A stretch of DNA of 64,000 bases from Streptomyces sp. NBC_01237 (GCF_035917275.1 NZ_CP108508.1:7068001-7132000); one strand, 5' to 3'; shown: positions 17,434 through 26,794, counted from the first letter of the stretch. Numbers and translations are program-made. The notes: a model not told the origin generated them from the sequence alone.

Positions 17434-19347
17434 GTGGACCTGCTGACCCGCATCGAGGGACCGCGCGATTTGGACCGGCTCAGCCTCGACCAGCTGGAGC
17501 AGCTCGCCGGGGAGATCCGTACCTTCCTCGTCGACGCAGTGTCCAAGACCGGCGGTCACCTGGGCCCCAACCTGGGCGTGGTCGAACTGACCATCGCCCT
17601 GCACCGGGTCTTCGAGTCGCCCCGGGACAAGGTCCTCTTCGACACCGGCCACCAGAGCTATGTGCACAAGCTGCTCACCGGCCGCCAGGACTTCTCGAAG
17701 CTCAAGAGCAAGGGCGGACTCTCCGGGTACCCCTCCCGCGCGGAGTCCGAGCACGACATCATCGAGAACTCGCACGCCTCGACGGTGCTGGGCTGGGCCG
17801 ACGGCCTCGCCAAGGCGAACGAGGTACTGGCCAAGGACGACCATGTCGTCGCGGTCATCGGTGACGGCGCGCTCACCGGCGGTATGGCCTGGGAGGCGCT
17901 GAACAACATCGCCGCCGCCAAGGACCGCCCGCTCGTCATCGTGGTCAACGACAACGAGCGCTCGTACGCCCCGACCATCGGCGGCCTCGCGAACCACCTC
18001 GCCACGCTGCGTACCACCGACGGCTACGAACGGTTCCTGGCCCGCGGCAAGGACCTCCTGGAGCGCACTCCCGTCCTCGGCAGGCCGCTGTACGAGACCC
18101 TGCACGGCGCCAAGAAGGGCCTCAAGGACTTCATCGCCCCGCAGGGCATGTTCGAGGACCTCGGCCTGAAGTACGTCGGCCCGATCGACGGCCACGACAT
18201 CGAGGCGCTGGAGTCCGCGCTCCAGCGTGCCAAGCGCTTCGGCGGGCCCGTCATCGTCCACTGCCTCACCGAGAAGGGCCGCGGCTACACCCCGGCCCTC
18301 CAGGACGAGGCCGACCGCTTCCACGCCGTCGGCAAGATCCACCCGGACACCGGCCTGCCCATCTCCAGCTCCGGCCTGGACTGGACCTCGGTCTTCGGCG
18401 AGGAGATGGTCAAGCTCGGCAAGGAGCGCAAGGACATCGTCGCGATCACCGCGGCCATGCTCCAGCCGGTCGGCCTCGGCAAGTTCGAGGAGGCGTTCCC
18501 GGACCGGATCTACGACGTCGGCATCGCCGAGCAGCACGGCGCGGTCTCCGCGGCGGGCCTCGCCACCGGCGGGCTGCACCCCGTCTTCGCGGTGTACGCC
18601 ACCTTCCTGAACCGCGCCTTCGACCAGGTCCTGATGGATGTCGCGCTGCACAAGTGCGGGGTCACCTTCGTCCTGGACCGGGCCGGAGTCACCGGTACGG
18701 ACGGTGCCTCGCACAACGGCATGTGGGACATGTCGATCCTCCAGTGCGTCCCCACGCTCCGGATCGCCGCCCCGCGCGACGCCGACCAGGTCCGCGCCCA
18801 GCTGCGCGAGGCCGTGGACGTCGACGACGCGCCGACGGTGGTCCGCTTCTCCAAGGGCGCGGTCGGCCCGGCCGTCAAGGCCGTCGGCAGGGCCGGTGGG
18901 ATGGACATCCTGCGCGAGCCCGGCACGGACCGGCCGGACGTGCTGCTGGTCTCCGTCGGCGCACTGGCCCCGATGTGCCTGGAGATCGCCGATCTGCTGG
19001 GCGCCCAGGGCATCTCCACCACCGTGGTCGACCCCCGCTGGGTCAAGCCGGTCGACGAGGCGCTGCCCCCGCTCGCCGAGCGGCACCGGGTCGTCGTCAC
19101 CGTCGAGGACAACAGCCGGGCCGGCGGCGTCGGTTCCGCCATCGCCCAGGCGCTGCGCGACGCCGGGGTCGACGTACCCCTGCGTGACTTCGGTATCCCG
19201 CCGGTCTTCCTCGACCACGCCTCCCGCAAGGAGGTCATGGCCGAGATCGGGCTGACCGCGCCGGACATCGCCCGCCAGGTCACCGGTCTGGTGGCCAAGC
19301 TCGACGGCGGGTACGAGAGCCGCGCCGTGGAGCCCGCCCGCGACTGA
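17434..19347 (+). CDS. dxs: 1-deoxy-D-xylulose-5-phosphate synthase
   Basis: A 637-residue thiamine-diphosphate enzyme. It condenses pyruvate with glyceraldehyde-3-phosphate to DXP, the entry step of the MEP isoprenoid pathway and a precursor for thiamine and pyridoxal. It shows [14 protein letters not shown] near the N-terminus, the ThDP motif [16 protein letters not shown] (GDG-x-NN type), the transketolase-type [16 protein letters not shown] with the catalytic Glu, and the C-terminal transketolase domain. GTG 17434 has AAGGAGG 5 nt upstream. Streptomycetes often carry two dxs copies, and whether another exists cannot be seen. A strong hairpin closes the gene. Confidence 0.95.
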   Translation: MDLLTRIEGPRDLDRLSLDQLEQLAGEIRTFLVDAVSKTGGHLGPNLGVVELTIALHRVFESPRDKVLFDTGHQSYVHKLLTGRQDFSKLKSKGGLSGYPSRAESEHDIIENSHASTVLGWADGLAKANEVLAKDDHVVAVIGDGALTGGMAWEALNNIAAAKDRPLVIVVNDNERSYAPTIGGLANHLATLRTTDGYERFLARGKDLLERTPVLGRPLYETLHGAKKGLKDFIAPQGMFEDLGLKYVGPIDGHDIEALESALQRAKRFGGPVIVHCLTEKGRGYTPALQDEADRFHAVGKIHPDTGLPISSSGLDWTSVFGEEMVKLGKERKDIVAITAAMLQPVGLGKFEEAFPDRIYDVGIAEQHGAVSAAGLATGGLHPVFAVYATFLNRAFDQVLMDVALHKCGVTFVLDRAGVTGTDGASHNGMWDMSILQCVPTLRIAAPRDADQVRAQLREAVDVDDAPTVVRFSKGAVGPAVKAVGRAGGMDILREPGTDRPDVLLVSVGALAPMCLEIADLLGAQGISTTVVDPRWVKPVDEALPPLAERHRVVVTVEDNSRAGGVGSAIAQALRDAGVDVPLRDFGIPPVFLDHASRKEVMAEIGLTAPDIARQVTGLVAKLDGGYESRAVEPARD

Positions 19348-19358
19348 CCCGTACGGCC

Positions 19359-19405
19359 AATGGGCCGGTCGGACCACCCTGTACGGGTGACCCGACCGGC
19401 CCATT
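19359..19405. terminator. Terminator after dxs
   Basis: Perfect 14-bp outer stem (AATGGGCCGGTCGG / CCGACCGGCCCATT), with further inner pairing ACCC/GGGT, 12 bp after the dxs stop. Confidence 0.87.
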
Positions 19406-19489
19406 CGCGTGACACGGCTCCCGTGCCGCGCTGCCCGGCCGGTGGTGTCCCAATCATGGCGTTCACGACAACCGCGTGGAGGTACGCAG

Positions 19490-20992
19490 GTGAGCGCGCA
19501 GCAGGACACACCACCGAGCGGAAACGGGCTGTTCAGGACCAAGACGGTCGAACAGTCGATCCGCGACACCGAAGAGCCGGAGCACGCGCTCAAGAAGTCC
19601 CTCTCCGCGCTGGACCTCACGGTCTTCGGAGTGGGCGTCGTCATCGGCACCGGTATCTTCGTGCTGACGGGCAAGGTGGCCAAGGAGTCGGCGGGTCCCG
19701 CCACCGCCATCGCGTTCGTGATCGCGGGCGTCGTCTGCGCACTCGCCGCGCTCTGCTACGCCGAATTCGCCTCCACCGTCCCGGTGGCCGGATCCGCGTA
19801 CACCTTCGCGTACGCCTCACTGGGCGAACTGGTGGCCTGGATCATCGGCTGGGACCTGGTGCTGGAATTCGCCCTGGGCACGGCGGTGGTGGCGGTCGGC
19901 TGGTCCGGCTACGTCCGCTCGCTCCTGGACAACGTCGGCTGGACGCTCCCCGACGCGCTCTCCGGGACCGATGCGACGAACGGGTTCGGCTTCGACATCC
20001 TGGCGTTCGCCCTGGTCCTGGTGCTGACGGTCATCCTGGTGCTCGGCATGAAGCTGTCGGCCAGGGTCACCACGGTCGTGGTCGCGATCAAGGTGGCCGT
20101 GGTCCTGATCGTGATCGTCGCGGGCGGCTTCTTCATCAAGGCCGCCAACTACACACCGTTCATCCCGAAGGCCGAACCGCAGCCCACCGGTTCGGATCTG
20201 ACCGCCCCACTGGTCCAGTTGATGTTCGGCTACACGCCCACGAACTTCGGCGTCATGGGAATCTTCACCGCCGCCTCCGTCGTCTTCTTCGCCTTCATCG
20301 GCTTCGACGTCGTGGCCACCGCGGCGGAGGAGACCAAGGTCCCGCAGCGGGACATGCCGCGCGGCATCCTCGGCTCGCTCATCATCTGTACGGTGCTCTA
20401 CGTCGCCGTGTCCGTCGTGGTGACCGGGATGCAGCACTACACCGAGCTCTCGGTGAGCGCCCCGCTCGCGGACGCCTTCAAGGCCGTCGGGCGCCCCTTC
20501 TTCGCCGGGGTGATCAGCTTCGGCGCCGCGATCGGCCTCACCACGGTCTGCATGATCCTGCTGCTCGGCCAGACCCGGGTGTTCTTCGCGATGAGCCGAG
20601 ACGGACTGCTCCCGCGGTTCTTCTCCAAGACGCACCCGCGCTTCCACACCCCCTACCGCCCCACGATCCTGCTCGGTGTGATCATCGCGATCGTCGCCGG
20701 GTTCACCAGCATCGACGAACTGGCGACCCTGGTGAACATCGGCACGCTCTTCGCGTTCGTCGTCGTGGCCCTCGGCGTGATCGTCCTGCGCCGCACCCGC
20801 CCGGAGCTGCCCCGCGCCTTCCGTACCCCGTGGGTGCCGCTGCTCCCGATCGTCTCGGTGGCCGCGTCGGTCTGGCTGATGCTCAACCTGCCCGCCGAGA
20901 CCTGGCTGCGGTTCGGCATCTGGATGGCGATCGGCGTGATCATCTACCTCATGTACGGGCGCCGGCACAGCCGGATGTCGGCCGGGCGCTGA
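19490..20992 (+). CDS. APC-family amino acid permease
   Basis: A 500-residue transporter of the amino acid-polyamine-organocation family (cationic amino acid transporter-like), with about 12-13 membrane segments. The TM1 unwound motif reads VIGTGIFVLTG, and the TM6 region reads FFAFIGFDVVATAAEETKVP with the conserved acidic residues. The C-terminus is short and basic. The GTG start has GGAGG 8 nt upstream; earlier in-frame starts pass through the dxs terminator and are unlikely. Substrate is not determinable; basic or branched amino acids are typical for this subgroup. It is an independent unit between two terminators. Confidence 0.9.
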   Translation: MSAQQDTPPSGNGLFRTKTVEQSIRDTEEPEHALKKSLSALDLTVFGVGVVIGTGIFVLTGKVAKESAGPATAIAFVIAGVVCALAALCYAEFASTVPVAGSAYTFAYASLGELVAWIIGWDLVLEFALGTAVVAVGWSGYVRSLLDNVGWTLPDALSGTDATNGFGFDILAFALVLVLTVILVLGMKLSARVTTVVVAIKVAVVLIVIVAGGFFIKAANYTPFIPKAEPQPTGSDLTAPLVQLMFGYTPTNFGVMGIFTAASVVFFAFIGFDVVATAAEETKVPQRDMPRGILGSLIICTVLYVAVSVVVTGMQHYTELSVSAPLADAFKAVGRPFFAGVISFGAAIGLTTVCMILLLGQTRVFFAMSRDGLLPRFFSKTHPRFHTPYRPTILLGVIIAIVAGFTSIDELATLVNIGTLFAFVVVALGVIVLRRTRPELPRAFRTPWVPLLPIVSVAASVWLMLNLPAETWLRFGIWMAIGVIIYLMYGRRHSRMSAGR

Positions 20993-21046
20993 GAGCCGCC
21001 CAGCGCGGGCCGACGCCCACCGCGAGTCACTCCTCGTCGCCCGGGC

Positions 21047-21186
21047 TCAGCGGCGTACCTCGCTGCCCCGGCCGCTGAGCCGGTACCCGCCCCAGGGGCC
21101 GGGCCGATGGCGTACCCGGGTTCGCGCAGCTTGGCGATGTCCTGGCGGACGGTGCCCGCGGTGATGTCCAGGTGCCCGTCCGGCCG
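21047..21186 (-). pseudogene. Remnant of a helix-turn-helix regulator
   Basis: Read on the minus strand after the NYN-domain gene, one frame gives DGHLDITAGTVRQDIAKLRE-PGYAIGPAPG, and a neighbouring frame continues GYRLSGRGSEVRR before a TGA at 21047-21049. Together they resemble the recognition helix and wing of HTH_11/BirA-type domains (DI..LRE.GY.I...PG.GYRL). A one-base frameshift separates the halves and the first helices are missing, so only a decayed fragment remains. The call rests on motif shape only. Confidence 0.4.
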
Positions 21187-21189
21187 CGC

Positions 21190-21588
21190 TCAGCTGTCTC
21201 GGTGCGGGGGCAGCGGGCGTACCGTACGCGGGCCCACGCACCGTGCCCCGTACGCCTCGACCCGCTGCCGCAGTCCGCGGTCGGCGGTGACGACGACACA
21301 CGGGCGGCTCCCCGCCGCGGCGACCAGCTCGGCGATCCTGTCGTCACCGCTGCCGTCCGCGGCCTCGACCCGCACTCCCGGCACCGCCCCGACACCCCGG
21401 GCCGCGCCCTCGACGACCAGGACGAGTTCGACGGGGCCGGGGTGTCCGGGCAGGCCGGCCCCGGCGTACGGGACCAGGGAGTCGCGCAGCCGCTCGGCCG
21501 CCCCGCGCCGGTCCCGCCACCAGCCGTCCGGGACGGAACCGACCACGTTCGCGGCGTCGACGATGACCAGTACGGGTTCGTTCGGCAT
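21190..21588 (-). CDS. NYN-domain protein (PIN-like nuclease fold)
   Basis: A 132-residue protein with the NYN/YacP layout: first acidic residue in VLVIVDAANVVGS, a central helix-rich stretch, SGDDRIAELVAA with paired acidic residues, and VVVTADRGLRQRVEAYGA near the C-terminus. Such proteins are PIN-like ribonucleases acting on structured RNA; its target is unknown. ATG 21588 is used because it begins the domain directly and avoids overlapping the LCP gene upstream; the ribosome site is weak. It follows the LCP gene on the same strand 38 bp downstream, but a functional link is not obvious. Confidence 0.82.
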   Translation of the reverse strand: MPNEPVLVIVDAANVVGSVPDGWWRDRRGAAERLRDSLVPYAGAGLPGHPGPVELVLVVEGAARGVGAVPGVRVEAADGSGDDRIAELVAAAGSRPCVVVTADRGLRQRVEAYGARCVGPRTVRPLPPHRDS

Positions 21589-21626
21589 TCCGGCAGCCTG
21601 CCATGGCACCGGAGCGCCGGGCTCAG

Positions 21627-22742
21627 TCAGCCGCCGGTCGCGGGGGACTTCTTCGCCGAAGCGGGGATGGCGGTGTCCGAACGGATCGCCTTCCACAGCT
21701 CACCGGCCTGCGGCTCGGAGGCCACGACCCGGTTGGGGTCCTTCTTGTCGTAGGCCACCGGGAGCATGATCGTCTCCATCGTGGCGGGGTCGACGCCGTT
21801 CATCGAACGGGCGAAGTCCCCGAGCGACGTCAGCGAGGCCAGGCCGGAGTCGGTGGTCAGGGACTTGGTGGCCGAGTTGGCGATCTTGTACGACTTGGCC
21901 GGGCTGCCCAGCAGGTCCTGCGACTTGACCTCGCTCAGCAGGGCGAGCAGGAACTGCTGCTGGAGGCCGATGCGGCCGAGGTCGCTGCCGTCGCCGATGC
22001 CGTGCCGGGTGCGTACGTAGGAGAGGGACTCGGTGCCGTTGAGCTTGTGCGGACCGGCGGTGAGGTTCAGGCCGGAGGACTTGTCGTGGATGTCCTGGGG
22101 AACGTCGACGGTGACGCCGCCGATGGCGTCGACCAGGTCCTTGAACCCGGCGAAGTTGATCTCCAGGTAGTGATCGATCCGGACGCCGGACATCTTCTCG
22201 ACGGTCTTGACCACACAGGCCGGTCCGAGCTGTGCATAGACCGAGTTGAACATCACCCGGTCCGCGGACGGCGTCGTGGAGCCGTCGGACTCGGCACACT
22301 CGGGCCGGGTCACCAGCGTGTCGCGCGGGATGGACACCGCGACGGCCTTCGTCCGCCCCTCGGGGATGTGGACCACCATCGCCGTGTCGGAACGGGCGCC
22401 GCTCACGTTGCCGCCGCCGCCCAGTTCCTTGTTCTCCGCCCCGGCCCGCGAGTCGGAGCCGAGGACCAGCAGGTTCTGTCCGGCGGTGGGCAGCTTCTCC
22501 GGGCGGTCCTCGCCGAGCGCCTTGTCGATGTCGACGCCCGTGATGTTCCCCTCGAGCCGGCTGTACAGCCAGTAGACGGTGCCGCCGCCCGCGAGCAGGA
22601 GGACGAGCAGCACACCGAGCGTGATCTTGAGGCCGCTGCGGCGCTTCCGCTCCTTCTTGCGGCCCCGCGGTGTCCGGCCGTCGCCGTGAGGTGAGGTCCC
22701 CCGGCCTCCGTGAGGGGCCGGTGTCATGGCGTCGTGGCTCAT
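21627..22742 (-). CDS. LCP (LytR-CpsA-Psr) family cell-wall glycopolymer ligase
   Basis: A 371-residue membrane protein. A basic cytoplasmic head (RGRKKERKRR) and one membrane helix (about 40-62) precede an extracellular LCP domain. The domain shows LLVLGSDSRAG, ARSDTAMVVHIP, VSIPRDTLV, DHYLEINFAGFKDLVDAIGG and LSYVRTRHGIGDGSDLGRI, carrying the Arg and Asp residues that bind polyprenyl pyrophosphate. These enzymes transfer lipid-linked polymers such as teichoic acids or arabinogalactan to peptidoglycan. ATG 22742 follows GAGGA at ~10 nt; an upstream ATG at 22766 would add eight residues. It diverges from galE and heads an envelope-polymer region. Confidence 0.93.
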   Translation of the reverse strand: MSHDAMTPAPHGGRGTSPHGDGRTPRGRKKERKRRSGLKITLGVLLVLLLAGGGTVYWLYSRLEGNITGVDIDKALGEDRPEKLPTAGQNLLVLGSDSRAGAENKELGGGGNVSGARSDTAMVVHIPEGRTKAVAVSIPRDTLVTRPECAESDGSTTPSADRVMFNSVYAQLGPACVVKTVEKMSGVRIDHYLEINFAGFKDLVDAIGGVTVDVPQDIHDKSSGLNLTAGPHKLNGTESLSYVRTRHGIGDGSDLGRIGLQQQFLLALLSEVKSQDLLGSPAKSYKIANSATKSLTTDSGLASLTSLGDFARSMNGVDPATMETIMLPVAYDKKDPNRVVASEPQAGELWKAIRSDTAIPASAKKSPATGG

Positions 22743-22926
22743 CCTGCTCGAGTCCTCATATCTCAATGCCCGGTGCGGGCGGTGAAGTGCGTGGGACTCG
22801 GGTGGGGGGTGTGACCGGTCCGTGAATGCATGACTGACCGTGCACTATAGAACAGTCGATCGTGTGAAAGTGCGTTCCGATAGCCGAAAATTCATCTCAT
22901 GGGCAGATCGAACTACTATTCGCCCC

Positions 22927-23922
22927 ATGGCTTGGTTGATTACGGGTGGGGCAGGGTTCATCGGAGCGCACGTGGTGCGCGCGATGCGCGAGGCGGGTGA
23001 GCCCGTCGTGGTGTTCGACGACCTCTCGACGGGGGACCGCTCCCGTCTCCCCGCTGATGTGCCCTTCGTCCGGGGGACGACCCTCGACGCGGACCATCTG
23101 CGGCGCACGATGCAGGAGTTCTCCGTCCGGGGGATCGTGCATCTCGCGGCGAAGAAACAGGTGGCCGAGTCCGTCGCCCGCCCGCTGTACTACTACCGCG
23201 AGAACGTCCAGGGACTCCAGAGCCTCCTCGACGCCTCCGTGGACAGCGGGGTGCGCGCCTTCCTCTTCTCGTCGTCGGCCGCCGTGTACGGCATGCCCGA
23301 TGTGGAGCTGGTGGCTGAGGACACGCCGTGCGCCCCGATCAACCCCTACGGCGAGACCAAGCTCGCCGGTGAGTGGATGGTGCGCGCGGCGGGCCGCGCG
23401 CACGGTATCGCCACCGCCTCGATGCGCTACTTCAACGTCGCGGGCACGGCCACGCCCGGCCTCGCGGACACCGGGGTCTTCAACCTCGTCCCCATGGTCT
23501 TCGAGAAGCTGACCGAGGGCGCGGCCCCGGTGGTCTTCGGCAACGACTACGACACCGCGGACGGCACCTGCGTACGCGACTTCATCCACGTCGAGGACAT
23601 CGCGTCGGCCCACCTCGCCGCCGCGCTCGCCCTGATGGACCGGGGCCCCGGTACGGATCTCACGGTCAACATCGGCCGCGGCGAAGGCGTTTCGGTACGG
23701 GAGATGATCGACCTGATCGGCGAGGTGACGGGCTACGGGCCCGAGGCGGCTCCCGTCGCCGCAGCCCGCAGGGCGGGCGACCCGGCCCGGGTCGTCGCGT
23801 CGGCGGACCGTATCCACCACGAGCTCGGCTGGTCGGCCCGGCACGACGTGCGCGAGATGGTGGCGTCGGCCTGGGAGGGCTGGTGCCGTCGGCACCCGCA
23901 CGCACGCCGCCCGGCCGAGTGA
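22927..23922 (+). CDS. galE: UDP-glucose 4-epimerase
   Basis: A 331-residue extended short-chain dehydrogenase. The NAD-binding Rossmann motif TGGAGFIGAHVV starts at residue 5. The catalytic Ser is in LFSSSAAVYG, and the Tyr and Lys are in NPYGETKLAGE. The C-terminal half carries RYFNVAGT and DFIHVEDIASAHLAA, both typical of GalE. It interconverts UDP-glucose and UDP-galactose (or the N-acetyl forms), supplying activated sugar for a surface polymer. ATG 22927 starts the Rossmann strand directly; no strong ribosome site is visible. Divergent from the LCP gene and upstream of the polymer genes. Confidence 0.92.
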   Translation: MAWLITGGAGFIGAHVVRAMREAGEPVVVFDDLSTGDRSRLPADVPFVRGTTLDADHLRRTMQEFSVRGIVHLAAKKQVAESVARPLYYYRENVQGLQSLLDASVDSGVRAFLFSSSAAVYGMPDVELVAEDTPCAPINPYGETKLAGEWMVRAAGRAHGIATASMRYFNVAGTATPGLADTGVFNLVPMVFEKLTEGAAPVVFGNDYDTADGTCVRDFIHVEDIASAHLAAALALMDRGPGTDLTVNIGRGEGVSVREMIDLIGEVTGYGPEAAPVAAARRAGDPARVVASADRIHHELGWSARHDVREMVASAWEGWCRRHPHARRPAE

Positions 23923-24025
23923 CGGACGGCCCCGCATAAACGTTTCTGCCGATGTCTATGATGTCTCGGTCCTGAGCCCCGCCCGTGGGACGGGCCCCGA
24001 TGCCCTGGGAGGGGTACGTCACGCC

Positions 24026-25129
24026 ATGCGAAGTGCCCCTCTGCGCGAAGACCGGCCGACGGACCCGTCGGCGTCCGCCGGGAGCGGACTCGGCCGGGTC
24101 CTCGGCGGACCCTGGCTGCTGACCGGTCACGACGGCAGACTGACCGCCTACGTCCATGTCGACGACGCGGTCCTGCGCTGGACGGAGGCGGCACCCGGCT
24201 CGCGTCACTGGTCGGGCCCCGAGGCCGTCCCCGCCAAGGGCATCGACCACCTCACGGTGGTCCAGGGGCGCGACCGCTACGCCCACCTGGTGGGACGCCG
24301 GGTGCGGTCGCGCGCCGACGACTGGTCGACGGTCGACATCATGCACGCCACCCAGTACCAGACCGGCCGGCCCGTGACGCAGTGGCGGTCGCTGGGAAAC
24401 CCGTTCAAGGAAGTCCGCCGGGCGGTGGAGGCCGGGGCCCCGCAAGCGGCCGTCGCCGGTGACGGCGCGCTGTACGTCTGTGTCCCGACGGGTCTCGGCG
24501 GACTCTCGCTGCGCCGGGAGGACAAGCACGGCCAGTGGGAGGCGTGGCGGAATCTCCCGGTCGCCGGTGTCACCGACCGGCCCGTGCCCGCGGCGTTGTC
24601 CTCGGGGCTGATGGAGATACTGATTCCCGTACGGACGGGGGCGCTCCACCTGTGCCAGGCGAAGCCCGGGGGAGACCTGGTTCCCGGAGCCGAGGTGGCG
24701 GTGATCCCGCTGCCGGGGTCGGTGACCGCGCTGGAGACGGCCGCGGGCCGGCTGACCTACTACCTCAGCGACGCACGCGGTGCCGGTGCGTTCGCCGTCC
24801 GGGCCGGCCAATGGCCCGTACCGCTGGGCGGTGAGCCGGGGGACGGGCGCATCAGTGCCCTGCGTACGGCACTGGACGGAGTCGACTGCACGGTGCTGGC
24901 CGTCCGGGGCGCGTCCGGAACCGTGGGCCTGGGTGCCTGTACCACCGAGGGGGAGCAGGCCGGCGTCTGGTGGACGGACACCGCGATGCGCTGCGCCGGG
25001 GACCCCGCGCTCGCGTGCGACGGACAGGGACGGCTGGCCGTGGCCGCCATCGGTGCGGACCGCCGGCTGGCCGTCGCACGGCAGCAGGACGGCCAGGGGC
25101 TGACCCTCAGCGACTGGTACCGGATATGA
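24026..25129 (+). CDS. Propeller/lectin-like protein, paralog of the next gene's C-terminal half
   Basis: A 367-residue protein with no signal peptide or membrane segment. It consists of repeated beta-rich blades with Trp/Asp motifs (DDAVLRWTEA, WRSLGNPF, GQWEAWRNL, GVWWTDTA), resembling sialidase-like or PLL-type lectin propellers. It aligns along most of its length with residues ~175-526 of the following gene; for example HATQYQTGRPVTQWRSLG corresponds to HAVQYRTGQPLTPWHSLG. I know such blades from the C-terminal region of Streptomyces PIG-L deacetylases. GGGAGGGG lies ~11 nt before the ATG. A carbohydrate-binding role is inferred from fold and neighbours only. Confidence 0.75.
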   Translation: MRSAPLREDRPTDPSASAGSGLGRVLGGPWLLTGHDGRLTAYVHVDDAVLRWTEAAPGSRHWSGPEAVPAKGIDHLTVVQGRDRYAHLVGRRVRSRADDWSTVDIMHATQYQTGRPVTQWRSLGNPFKEVRRAVEAGAPQAAVAGDGALYVCVPTGLGGLSLRREDKHGQWEAWRNLPVAGVTDRPVPAALSSGLMEILIPVRTGALHLCQAKPGGDLVPGAEVAVIPLPGSVTALETAAGRLTYYLSDARGAGAFAVRAGQWPVPLGGEPGDGRISALRTALDGVDCTVLAVRGASGTVGLGACTTEGEQAGVWWTDTAMRCAGDPALACDGQGRLAVAAIGADRRLAVARQQDGQGLTLSDWYRI

Positions 25130-25213
25130 GCGCCATCGGGTCGTGCGGGCCTCGGAAGGACGGCCGGACATGAGCGCCATGCCGTCGCGTGAACCTCGGA
25201 AGGACGGGAAGAC
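25126..25213 (+). repeat. Tandem 44-bp duplication containing start and ribosome-binding signals
   Basis: Two adjacent 44-nt units (25126-25169, 25170-25213) are 34/44 identical. Both begin ATGAGCGCCAT and contain CCTCGGAAGGACGG. The ATG of the next gene (25214) falls exactly where a third unit would begin, so the GGAAGGA ribosome site was duplicated together with an ATGA stop/start overlap. Confidence 0.8.
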
Positions 25214-26794
25214 ATGGCCCGCGGGACGCAAGGTGGCCCGGTGAGGAAGCCGCAGCCAGGTCCGGCCGGGGCCGCGGACTCCCAGCGGGTGGTGATCATC
25301 GTCGCGGGGCCGCTCGATGCGGTGCCCCTCGTCGCGGCCGAGGAGGCCGGGACCGAGATCGGCGTCCTGTGCGCCGACGAGGGGAACAAGGAGGAGCGCG
25401 CCGCCCTGGAGCGGGCGCTCACCGAAGCGGCCCGGCGCGGGTGTCACCTCGCGGGGAGTCCCCGCTACGCCGACGCGAGCGGCGACGGCGGCCGGGACGG
25501 ACTCCTGCGGGAGCTGCGCGCGCTGAGTCCCCGTTGGATACGTCTGTCGGACCCCGATCCGATCCGGGTGGGGTACGACGACGAGCAGGACAGGCCGGTG
25601 CACGACGAGCCCCCGCGGCGGGCCGCCGCCGCACTGGACGGGCTGGCCGCCGCACGGGCGTACCAGCTGGAGTCCGGCCTCCCGGTCTTCGCCGACTGCC
25701 GTCGCGCGGGGGCGCACGAGACGCTGGGTGCCGCCGCGGCGTCGCGCTATCCCCGTACGGCCGACTGGCTCACCGAGGGATTCGACGGCCGGCTGTCCGC
25801 CTTTCTCCCGTCAGCGGCCGGTGTGGTGCGGTGGGTTCAGACCGAGCCGGGCGGGAGTGCCTGGGAGGGGCCCGAGCTGCTGCCCGGCCCGAGGCTGATG
25901 CCCGGTCTCACGGTGGTCCGGGATCTCCAGGGCTTCGTCCACCTCCTCGCGCTGCGCCGGACCGGGCGCAAGGACGGCGGTGACGACGTGGAGATCGTCC
26001 ACGCCGTCCAGTACCGCACCGGGCAGCCGCTCACTCCATGGCATTCGCTGGGCTCCGCGAACCCCGGTCATCGGTACAAGAGCCGGGAAGGCGGATTCCC
26101 GGTGGCCGGCTTCGACGGCGCGGGCAATTTCTTCGTCTTCACGCGCAACTTCGGACAGAGCGTCAGCTGTCGTCAGCAGTCTCCCGACGGAACGTGGGGG
26201 GCGTGGCGGCATCTGGGCGGAGTCCGCGTCGCGGACGATCTGGTCACGGTGACGACGCCGCGCGGAGAGGTCGAACTGCTGGCCCGAGCGCGCGACTCCG
26301 ACGCGGTGGTGCGCTGGTTCCGCTCCGGGCCGGAGGGCACCTGGACCGAGGACCGCGGCGTGCCCTTCTCGCCCTGCCCGCGTTCCATGGCGGCGGGCCC
26401 GGAAGCGGGCACCGTCCTGTTCCGGGACGTGCGGACGAACGAGCCCGGCATGTGGTGGCCGGGTGCCGCGGCCCCGGTACCGCTCGGCGGCGCGGACGGC
26501 ACCGGGCCGATCGGCGGTGTCCGCGGGGTCGAGGTGAATGGCTGGAACTACGCGCTCCTCGTCCGTTCGGGGCCGGACGGTACGGCGGTCGCGGGGGCGT
26601 ACGCCGAAGGGCGACCGGACGCGGGGGTGTGGTGGAACGAGGCGGGCGCGAATTCGCCCCTCACACCCGCCGCTGTCCGGTCCCGTACCGGAATGGTCAC
26701 ATTGGGCGTGCTCACAGCCGGGGCACAGCTGGCGATTGCCCACCGAGAGTCACTGAACGGCGGCTTCGAGTTCGGTTCTTGGCACACAGTGTGA
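25214..26794 (+). CDS. Propeller/lectin-like protein with a degenerate PIG-L-like N-terminal domain
   Basis: A 526-residue protein without a signal peptide. Residues ~25-170 follow the strand-helix order of PIG-L deacetylases (VVIIVAGPLDAVPLVAA, IGVLCADEGNKEERAALERA, SDPDPIRVGYDD, LESGLPVFADCR). The zinc-binding HPDD is replaced by GPLD, and the second metal motif by VHDEPPRRA, so deacetylase activity is unlikely. Residues ~175-526 form the same blade domain as the preceding gene. GGAAGGA lies 9 nt before the ATG. The PIG-L relation is an inference from pattern, not a search. A binding or scaffolding role near a glycopolymer locus is possible. Confidence 0.72.
   Translation: MARGTQGGPVRKPQPGPAGAADSQRVVIIVAGPLDAVPLVAAEEAGTEIGVLCADEGNKEERAALERALTEAARRGCHLAGSPRYADASGDGGRDGLLRELRALSPRWIRLSDPDPIRVGYDDEQDRPVHDEPPRRAAAALDGLAAARAYQLESGLPVFADCRRAGAHETLGAAAASRYPRTADWLTEGFDGRLSAFLPSAAGVVRWVQTEPGGSAWEGPELLPGPRLMPGLTVVRDLQGFVHLLALRRTGRKDGGDDVEIVHAVQYRTGQPLTPWHSLGSANPGHRYKSREGGFPVAGFDGAGNFFVFTRNFGQSVSCRQQSPDGTWGAWRHLGGVRVADDLVTVTTPRGEVELLARARDSDAVVRWFRSGPEGTWTEDRGVPFSPCPRSMAAGPEAGTVLFRDVRTNEPGMWWPGAAAPVPLGGADGTGPIGGVRGVEVNGWNYALLVRSGPDGTAVAGAYAEGRPDAGVWWNEAGANSPLTPAAVRSRTGMVTLGVLTAGAQLAIAHRESLNGGFEFGSWHTV

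Noticed and set aside
22801..22860. Promoter hexamers between the LCP and galE genes (TATAGA at 22846-22851)
   Set aside because: No -35 element with suitable spacing could be matched on either strand.
23938..23945. AAACGTTT palindrome ahead of the first lectin-like gene
   Set aside because: Eight bases are too short to argue for an operator without a second copy.
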